Source: Methanobacteriota archaeon
GTDB taxonomy: Archaea > Thermoplasmatota > Poseidoniia > Poseidoniales > Thalassarchaeaceae
Length of the DNA: 5,475 bases
Assembly (NCBI GenBank): GCA_002685315.1
Contig: NYXJ01000024.1
Location: forward strand, 1 to 5,475
Reading direction: 5' to 3'
The translations under genes were made by a program, and so were the position numbers. The notes under the pieces were generated by a model. It searched no databases, was not told the origin of the DNA, and saw only the letters and a list, made by a program, of their open reading frames with translations. Shown piece after piece: positions 1 to 5,475 of this stretch (position 1 is its first letter; every line of letters starts with the position of its first letter).

Positions 1-3000
1 GCTAGTGGACAGATTCCTGAGCTGTATTGGCACGTAATTCAAAAATGGAGCCCCTACAATGGAGGTAATCACTTTGATATTGATATCGATGGAGATTCTT
101 TGATTAACGGAATAGACGTTGATCAAGATGGTGACGGATTACCAGATTGGTGGGATCAAGACGAAGGCAATGATGGATTATTAGATGTCAATGATATCAA
201 GATGGGTGGCAGCTTTGATGACAATACTTGTGGTGCGACATTACTGTCGATCTATGTTCCTTCGTTCAATAGCCCACCAGTCCCCCAAGCGATAGATCAT
301 CATTGTGGAATTAATTATGCTTGGTATTTTGGGGCCCCTTTGGTTACACCAACTAGGGCTAACCAATTAGAATATACTTATCCTTATAGTACCAGAGCAG
401 ATCCTGATTACAGTGATGGCCCTTACAATGGAAGTAATTCAAATGATCAATGGACTTGTAACAAAAATTGCTTCCATTTTACTTTTGACCCCGGGCCTGG
501 AACACCATCTCCCACTTCAGCGGTTTCTTACAACCAAATGAAAGATAATCGTGACCTTTGGATTACCTACATAGGATTATCATATGGATTATTCCAATGG
601 ACTGCAGATTCGAATGCTAATTTCTTCCCAGATGAAAGAGCAGATTTACTCAATAATGACGTTGATCCGGATGATGACTGTGGTGCACCTGTTTCTGGAA
701 ACATGGAGCCTCAATGCTTGTTTAATGATACTGCTGATTTAGATGATGATTTTGATGGCGTTTACGACCATTGGGATGTGGATGACGATTCAGATGGTAT
801 TTGGGATTATTTTGAGATAGACAGTAATGATGACCTTGACGACGATACAGGAACAATCCCTCCTGGTAATTTCTATACAGGCTCAAATTGTGAGGACAAT
901 GATGATGATGGAACAGATACAGATCCCGATGAAGACGGATGGTTCCAAGCCGTTCACGATAAGGGAGTTCTAGGACAAGGTCTTTTGAATCCGAAATATT
1001 ATGATGTTGACAATGATAATGATGGTATTCCAGATGGAGAAGATCCAGATGATGATAACAATGGCGTCTTAGATTCCGATCAAGAATTGCTTTGCTTTGT
1101 TGGTGAAGAGCAGATGATATGGGATCATGATAACGATGGAATTGTAAATTGGAAAGATGATGATTGGGATGGAGATGGTAGATCTAATTTGATAGAACTT
1201 AGCACAGCAACTCCATTTATTTCGGCATGGGATCACGATAATGACGGTCTAAGAGATGATATTGATTTAGATGATGATTCAGATGGAATGAAAGATGAAG
1301 ATGAGATTATGCTCTGGCCTTCTAGATATGGTAGTGAATCTACTAACCCATGGGATCATGATGACTTTGGTGGCGGAGAGGGCATTGCAAATCCCGCTGA
1401 TCCAAACACAGGACCCGATGCAATAGACGAAGATGACGACAACGATAGTCGCGTCGATATAGATTGGGATCAGTTAGAAGAAGAAAATGGTAGCTCATCA
1501 GATTGGGATAGCGACAATGATGGTATCTTAGACGAAGATGACAAGATTCCAACTAGAATTACTCTTACGTCACCTGATGTATTATGGTTAGATAACCTGT
1601 ATGCAGCTAAATTTAACGGTACTGTGAGCTGGTTAGATTTAGACCAAGGAGTTTTCGCACCTGCGGAAAATTTACCGGTACAAGTACATATTGCTTGGAC
1701 TAGGAATGGCACTTCTGCTGTTGAAACGGTAGACGTTTTGACAGATGAGGACGGAAAGTTCGTAGTAGGGCAATTCTTGTTCCCGGAAGATTTGCCAGTA
1801 GGTTCTAACACAACATATCATGTTTATGCTGAAGTAACTGAAATGTTCTTACACGATGGTTCCTCTACTCAACCAGTACCTACAGAAGTTAGAGCAAATA
1901 CAACAATCGATTATGTTGCTTGGACTTACTTCCGTAGTGATGAACAACCACTATTCGTTGATTATAAGGTTCATTATGCTGCAGATTGGGACAGAGGAAT
2001 ATTCGATAATAAATTATCACATGCTCCAATTTCATTCACAGTACATGGAGGTCCATTTGGTAACCTGACACATCCAACTATATTCGATGGATATGGCTAT
2101 GGATATAGAGCAGATTCAGGTGGATGGGTATCATTATCATTCGTTCAAACAAGTGGTAGCCAAGGTGTTTGGAAGCAAGTACAATGGAATTCAACTATAG
2201 ATAACGGTCCAGGAATGGTTCCCGGTGCGTACGAAGAAATTGTTTGGGATAATACCTCAAAGTCTCATAGTGTTGTTGGATTGTATGAATATACAAACAC
2301 AAGTTTGCCAATTGGAGATTACATGTTCATTGGAGAATCTCGACCGGACTTAGGTGGAGAAATGCCTTGGCCATATCTAGAAGGAGATACGACAGACTCT
2401 TTTGCAATACGATCGATGCATAGAATGTATGTTGAAGCGGATATTATTACTCCTTCAATTCGCCCTGTTTACTTCTATGATTCCACTCAATTTACTGGGG
2501 CTTCCTTCGGTGCTTGGAGAGCTTTATTCCATGCCCCATCCTTAGCTAATGCGGGTCTAGAATACAGCGATGTAAGTCTTGGTAAACAATATCCTATGCT
2601 TTGGGATGGAACACCTCAAGGACTTACAGGTGAAGCGGCAAATTTACGCTCATTTATATCATCAAATGGTACACACTGGTTCATTGCAATGCAAAATGGA
2701 GGTGACTTCAATGTACCTCCGTGCGGACCAATCAATCCATTAGATCCTGCTAGTGAGGTACGATGTGAAATTGTACCTGAGATGTTTACTGGTGAAACAT
2801 TCCGAGTTTTCGGAACCGTTTGGAATCGAACAATGACCGCTTGGCCACATGACGCCATGGCATTACAGGTTGATATTGATAAAAATGGAGTATTTGCAGG
2901 TTCTCAAGAGACCGGATTCGCTAGAGTTCCAGATATGATAAACGGTGAAGCAGTGTTCGATTACAATTGGACATGGTATTCACAATATCCAGCAGGAGTA

Positions 3001-5475
3001 TATGGTATTCGTGCTGACTTCACGAACTCTAATTATTACTTTACAGGTAATCAATCAGCCGTCCTCGCACCTACAGGTGCTTATGTGAATGTATCAGTAA
3101 TTGGTACAACAGACTTCCAATTAAACACCATTCCTAGACTTTATCGAGGCCAAAATACAACTATTGAAGCTAGAGTAATTGACAACGCATATCAGCCTGT
3201 CAGAGACGCTCCAGTGAATTATACTTGGTCTGCTGATGGTACTAGCGATGTAGCAGTGACTGACATTAATGGGGTATTCAAAATTAATTTGACTATAGAT
3301 GAAATGCATGAATTAGGAAATTTCTCTTTGAGCTTTACTTATCCTGGAGATACTTATCGTCAAGGTAGCTCTTCCGGAATTGACTTATGGGTCGTTTCAA
3401 GAACATATATAGATATTCAAAGTACTACTGAAAACAGATTATCTAGCGGAGATATTTGGGAATTTACTGCACAGGTGACAGATGATAATAGGACTGCTGC
3501 AATCAAAGATAAAGGTGAACTTTTGGATGGTTGTGATGAAAATGGTGGAGAAATATTAGTGATACTTGAAGGGGTTGATTTCGAACAAACAGTTCATCGG
3601 CAAATAATCAAGACACTATGCCCTAATGCTGGAACGATTAATCATGCCATGTTATTAGATCCTCAATTATTGAGAGATGATCCTCAATCATTCCTTCCAG
3701 ATGGTTTTGGACCAGTTAATGTAATTATTAGATTTTCAGAGAATCTACCGCATGAAGGCTGTGACCCAATAGACCAAGAAATGCTTTCGATATCAGGGGC
3801 ATGGGACCCATGCGCTCAAGTTTTGAATAGTGATCATTATCGCAAGGTATTCCAGTATAATGGACAAGGGTTTAGCTTGATTGGAGGCACACAACTGTCT
3901 GTCGACAACCAGATTGTTTATACATCAGAAATAGATCAATTAACCGGGCAACCTATCGATAAACCAATGACAGTTACTGGACAATTAGTTGACGAATTGA
4001 ATACAAATCTATCTAACCGTCCTATTCAAGTACAATATGAAATGGTTGGTACAGAATTGGGCGTAAATGCTTGTAATGGAGGCGTAACTGATTCCAACGG
4101 CTTCTTCTCAATAGTATGCCCATTAAACGACATTCAAGCAGGGCAAGCTAAGGTAACTGTGAATTATTATTCTTATGAAACTGGAGACCAATATAGATAC
4201 AAAAACTCTAGTATCACTAAATTCTTCCCTGTATTCTCTAATTCAACAATGACTGTACAAGAAATCGGACCTTTCCGAACAGATATTGATACATTTAGAT
4301 TTGAGAATGGCACTGTTTTCCCAGTACTTTATTTGAAAGAGTCATTCCATATAGATGCCAAGTTAGCTCAAGTTAATGGCAACCCTGTTGGAGGCAAGTG
4401 CCTCAATATCTATCTAGATCCTGAGACTAACACTAGACCTTTCGCAACAGCAATTACTCAAGATGGAACTGGAGAAATTGAATGGTATTCTGGAGATCCA
4501 GATGATAACCCTAGTAGAAAAGGAGTAGAGCCGAGCGGTCAGAAACTTGAAGGTTTTAGAACAATCAGAATTGCGTATGAACCAACAAAAGAATTACCTG
4601 GTGGATGTAAAGCAGAAACAACACCAGTTGTGAATGGTTCATACGAAGATATAGAAGTACTTGTCAGAAGTAAAGTCGATATTCTGTTGAAAGACCATTG
4701 GGCAAGAGCAGAAGGGTATCAAGATGGAGATATTGTAACTGGTAAAGTATCAATACTTCGAGATAGACTTGATGTTTCTGTAGAGGGTGAGACGGTCATT
4801 TTCACTTTCCAATACTGGAATGGGACCGGTTATGTAACTAATAATGTAGAATACTCTGTCACGAATGAAAAGGGTGAAGCTAATTTCAGCTTTGTTTACA
4901 GCGGTAAAGAAGTACCCGGTGAAACAAAAGGGAACGAACTCGCTGTGAACGGTCAATGGAGAGTGTTAGTTCACTTCCAAGAATCGGCATTTTTCCAAGA
5001 GGAATTTTTGAATAGCACTCCTACAATTGAACTCGGAGATATTGCTGCATCTTCGGAGACGAATTTCTGGACCTTTAGAGTTATTACAGTGCTTGGAATT
5101 GTATTCTCCTTTGCTCTATTAATCGGCGCAATAATGTACAGAAATTATAATGAAAGAAGAAGAATTGAAATTATTCGTGGTATTCTAACAGATTCGTTAA
5201 TGTCTCTAAAAGCTTCTAATGATTACATAGCAACAATATTTGATTGTTACAAGCAATTAGTTAGATTCTTCAGAAGTAGAGGAGCTATGAAGAAGGTGTA
5301 CGAAACTACCAGAGAGTTCGAAGACGCTGTAAATACAATGTTAGGTGGAATAACTCCGCCTGAAGATTTAGATACATTGTTCTCGATATTTGAAGAGGCA
5401 AGATATTCTGATCATGAAATAGGTGCAGATCAAAGAGACCGAGCAATGGAAGCTCTACAGTCAATAATCAATCAT
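1..5475 (+). CDS. Giant cell-surface protein, Asp-rich calcium loops, Ig-like array, TM helix and DUF4129-like tail (partial at both ends)
   Basis: Frame 1 has no stop in 1825 codons, and its translation is coherent throughout, so this is one gene running off both edges. Its start, signal peptide and stop are not visible. Domains in order: Asp-rich loops (26-66), Cys/aromatic segment (67-220), Asp-rich loop array (221-517), beta-rich Ig-like or carboxypeptidase-regulatory-like units (518 to about 1680), one transmembrane helix (about 1694-1713), and a cytoplasmic tail ending in a DUF4129-like domain (about 1740-1825). The helix is followed by R1714 and R1719-R1721, which predicts N-terminal side out and C-terminal side in. 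The outer part carries about 28 N-x-S/T sequons and 18 cysteines. I infer a surface stalk, adhesin or envelope protein, probably of a Marine Group II-like archaeon. No enzyme motif is seen. AGA is a frequent arginine codon and third positions are AT-rich throughout, with no sign of a compositional break or frameshift. The reading frame is near certain, but the function is not known. Confidence 0.95.
76..198 (+). other. Aspartate-rich calcium-loop cluster 1 (residues 26-66)
   Basis: Alternating Asp/Gly residues form consecutive loops of the DxDxDG type: D26-x-D28-x-D30-G31-D32, D39-x-D41-x-D43-G44-D45-G46, and W51-D52-x-D54 running to N57-D58-G59. The pattern resembles thrombospondin type 3, dockerin and EF-hand-like loops, which bind calcium through Asp side chains. 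The helices of a true EF-hand are not evident, so a TSP3-like wrapped-calcium structure fits better. The cluster starts near the window edge and may continue a longer array upstream. Calcium binding is inferred from family resemblance. Confidence 0.75.
199..660 (+). other. Cysteine-containing aromatic-rich segment of unknown fold (residues 67-220)
   Basis: This stretch separates the two Asp-rich clusters and has a different composition: few Asp runs, many Tyr, Trp, Pro, Asn and Ser, and four cysteines (C77, C102, C153, C157). C153 and C157 form a close C-x3-C pair. One NGS sequon lies at N143. The Tyr- and Trp-containing strands (for example around residues 106-112 and 187-200) suggest a small beta domain inserted into the calcium array. 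I do not recognise the family. It could be a ligand-binding insert or simply a structural spacer. Confidence 0.5.
661..1551 (+). other. Aspartate-rich calcium-loop array 2, TSP3-like (residues 221-517)
   Basis: About 300 residues are dominated by Asp, Asn and Gly in repeated loops. Many loops start with an aromatic residue: W258-D-x-D to D265-G266, Y334-D-x-D to D341-G342, and the W-D-x-D-N-D-G form at 374-380, 410-416 and 502-508. A related W451-D-H-D-D lacks the usual end. Canonical DGDG followed by N and E occurs around 390-399. Four cysteines (C227, C239, C297, C365) could pair, as they do in TSP3-type repeats. The likely role is a rigid calcium-loaded stalk that stiffens in seawater-level calcium. 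The loops are irregular in spacing, so this is degenerate repetition rather than recent duplication. The GAT/GAC-rich DNA here produces His/Arg-rich antisense frames that are artefacts. Confidence 0.8.
1552..2220 (+). other. Ig-like beta units 1 and 2 (residues 518-740)
   Basis: The Asp-rich array ends abruptly and alternating hydrophobic beta strands begin. Unit 1 (about 518-635) has an F-N-G-T-V opening strand near 538-542, a polar turn T581-D-E-D-G585-K-F587 and a closing strand leading to sequons at N603 and N633. The T-D-x-x-G-x-F turn is typical of Ig-like and carboxypeptidase-regulatory-like surface modules. Unit 2 (about 636-740) has matching strands, with a looser D705-S-G-G-W turn and sequons at N688 and N730. 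Neither unit contains a cysteine. Boundaries are approximate because they were placed by eye. Confidence 0.6.
2221..2775 (+). other. Irregular beta-rich segment between Ig-like units (residues 741-925)
   Basis: This stretch keeps the secreted-protein character (sequons at N751, N766 and N889, many Trp, Tyr and Phe), but the opening-strand and T-D-x-x-G turn pattern of the flanking units is not clear. It contains a Pro/Trp-rich portion around 788-795 and a likely disulfide pair C908/C922 near its end. It could be two diverged Ig-like modules or a distinct inserted domain. No family is recognised. Confidence 0.45.
2776..3399 (+). other. Ig-like beta units 3 and 4 (residues 926-1133)
   Basis: Unit 3 (about 926-1030) opens with F-R-V-F-G-T-V near 934-940, has an N981-G-E-A-V-F turn and strand, and ends in a strand with a Tyr-rich turn around 1010-1016. 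Unit 4 (about 1031-1133) is the clearest Ig-like module. It has a Y-R-G-Q-N-T-T start near 1048-1054, the turn T1087-D-I-N-G1091-V-F1093, and a closing strand F-T-Y-P-G-D-T-Y followed by a Ser-rich end near 1112-1125. The last motif matches the G-D-x-x-Y closing strand common in archaeal surface Ig repeats. Sequons are dense here: N942, N989, N1030, N1052, N1073, N1096 and N1107. Confidence 0.65.
3400..3930 (+). other. Enlarged Ig-like unit 5 with two cysteine pairs (residues 1134-1310)
   Basis: This unit starts like the others (I-W-E-F-T-A-Q-V near 1153-1160) but is about 70 residues longer than its neighbours. The extra length holds four cysteines that probably form two local disulfides, C1178/C1207 and C1254/C1271. 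A loop-rich portion around 1221-1238 contains several Asp and Pro residues. Only one sequon (N1163) is present, unlike the sequon-dense unit before it. The insertion is a candidate for an exposed binding surface, which is inference from its length and cysteines only. Confidence 0.5.
3931..5040 (+). other. Membrane-proximal Ig-like beta units 6 to 8 (residues 1311-1680)
   Basis: Three modules share the order opening strand, polar turn, closing strand. Unit 6 (about 1311-1417) has V-T-G-Q-L-V-D near 1325-1331 and the turn T1363-D-S-N-G1367-F-F, with C1358 and C1373 flanking that turn. Unit 7 (about 1418-1553) has T1486-Q-D-G1489 and a wider cysteine pair C1467/C1536. Unit 8 (about 1554-1680) has V-T-G-K-V-S-I near 1579-1585, the turn T1621-N-E-K-G1625 and no cysteine. 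Sequons occur at N1336, N1402, N1414, N1436, N1545, N1607, N1628 and N1671. The recurring V-T-G-x-[LV] start and T-x-x-x-G turn are the main evidence for repeated modules. Confidence 0.65.
5080..5139 (+). other. Transmembrane helix (residues 1694-1713)
   Basis: Twenty residues from V1694 to Y1713 are almost entirely hydrophobic or small, rich in Ile, Val, Leu, Phe, Gly and Ala with no charge. W1690 and F1692 sit at the outer interface. R1714 and the basic cluster R1719-R1721 follow immediately, which by the positive-inside rule places the C-terminal side in the cytoplasm. It is the only clear membrane segment in the visible protein and anchors the external stalk. Confidence 0.9.
5218..5475 (+). 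other. DUF4129-like cytoplasmic domain (residues about 1740-1825, possibly cut at the window end)
   Basis: The tail is alpha-helical in character and unlike the rest of the protein in its Lys/Arg content. It shows the ordered landmarks I associate with DUF4129: a helix with Y1750 and L1753, then R1760-G1761, then T1769-T1770-R-E-F1773, then a Leu-rich helix with L1790 and L1793 leading to F1797-E-E-A-R-Y1802, then a final helix with repeated Arg/Ala from R1812 to I1823. Members of this family usually sit at the C-terminus after a membrane helix, as here. Their genes are often found with MoxR AAA+ ATPase, DUF58 and transglutaminase-like genes. The molecular function is unknown. Recognition is from memory of the pattern, not from a profile search. 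Confidence 0.7.

Noticed and set aside
76..198. Dockerin domain of a cellulosome-type enzyme
   Set aside because: The DxDxDG loops are similar, but a dockerin has two loops about 30 residues apart with following helices. Here loops are packed directly after one another and continue as a long array, and no glycoside hydrolase motif is visible.
76..1551. Possible DNA-level tandem repeat in the GAT-rich region
   Set aside because: The repetition is at protein level, in short degenerate Asp loops with variable spacing. No long exact nucleotide repeat unit was seen, so it is not a satellite, CRISPR or recent duplication.
1343..1552. Minus-strand open frame of 69 codons rich in His, Arg and Leu
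   Set aside because: It is the reverse complement of the Asp-rich loop codons (GAT/GAC read backwards give ATC/GTC-type triplets and shifted His/Arg codons). The composition is not protein-like and it lies wholly inside the coherent plus-strand gene.
1470..1811. Minus-strand open frame of 113 codons
   Set aside because: The longest antisense frame, Ser/Thr/Pro-rich with no recognisable domain. It overlaps the end of the calcium array and the first Ig-like unit, where the plus-strand reading is clearly the coding one.
1856..2068. Plus-strand open frame of 70 codons in frame 2
   Set aside because: It is out of frame with the large gene, has a low-complexity Gln/Ile/Leu/Met-rich product, and lies inside Ig-like units 1 and 2.
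2616..3309. Two short minus-strand open frames (2616-2858 and 3121-3309)
   Set aside because: Both are antisense to Ig-like units with good beta-strand patterns. Their products show no domain or membrane pattern that would support a gene.
4750..4956. Minus-strand open frame of 68 codons with a hydrophobic part
   Set aside because: The hydrophobicity comes from the antisense of Lys/Glu- and Asn-rich codons in Ig-like unit 8. There is no independent support for a gene.
5041..5475. Bacteroidetes-type secretion signal (type IX C-terminal domain) or LPXTG sorting signal at the C-terminus
   Set aside because: Bacteria with Asp-rich repeats often end in such signals, but here the C-terminus is a membrane helix followed by a long helical cytoplasmic tail, with no LPXTG motif.

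Overview
The window is one piece of a single very large protein-coding gene. Reading frame 1 of the plus strand is open from the first base to the last: 1825 codons with no stop, and neither the start codon nor the stop codon is inside the window. There is no intergenic DNA, so no promoter, ribosome binding site, terminator, RNA gene, mobile element or CRISPR array is expected, and none was seen.

The encoded protein has the layout of a single-pass surface protein with its N-terminal side outside. Residue numbers count from the first codon of the window. Residues 26-66 are an aspartate-rich run of calcium-loop type. Residues 67-220 are a cysteine-containing, aromatic-rich segment of no recognised fold. 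Residues 221-517 are a long aspartate-rich array of DxDxDG-like loops, often led by Trp or Tyr. Residues 518 to about 1680 are a chain of roughly eight beta-rich Ig-like or carboxypeptidase-regulatory-like units, with a less regular stretch at 741-925. Residues 1694-1713 are one transmembrane helix followed by a basic cluster. Residues 1714-1825 form a cytoplasmic tail whose last ~85 residues look like DUF4129.

The organism is most likely a marine planktonic archaeon of the Thermoplasmatota, Marine Group II (Poseidoniales) or a close relative. This is inference from the AT-rich coding sequence, the frequent AGA arginine codons, the archaeal-style combination of Asp loops, Ig units, a C-terminal helix and a DUF4129 tail, and the many N-glycosylation sequons. 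No phylogenetic marker is present, so this is a moderate-confidence call.

In function, the outer part looks like a long, calcium-stabilised, probably glycosylated and disulfide-bonded stalk or adhesin. The tail places it near the poorly understood DUF4129 family, whose genes in many prokaryotes sit with MoxR-type AAA+ ATPases, DUF58 proteins and transglutaminase-like proteins. No catalytic domain is recognisable in the visible part. A ligand-binding or enzymatic head could lie upstream of the window.
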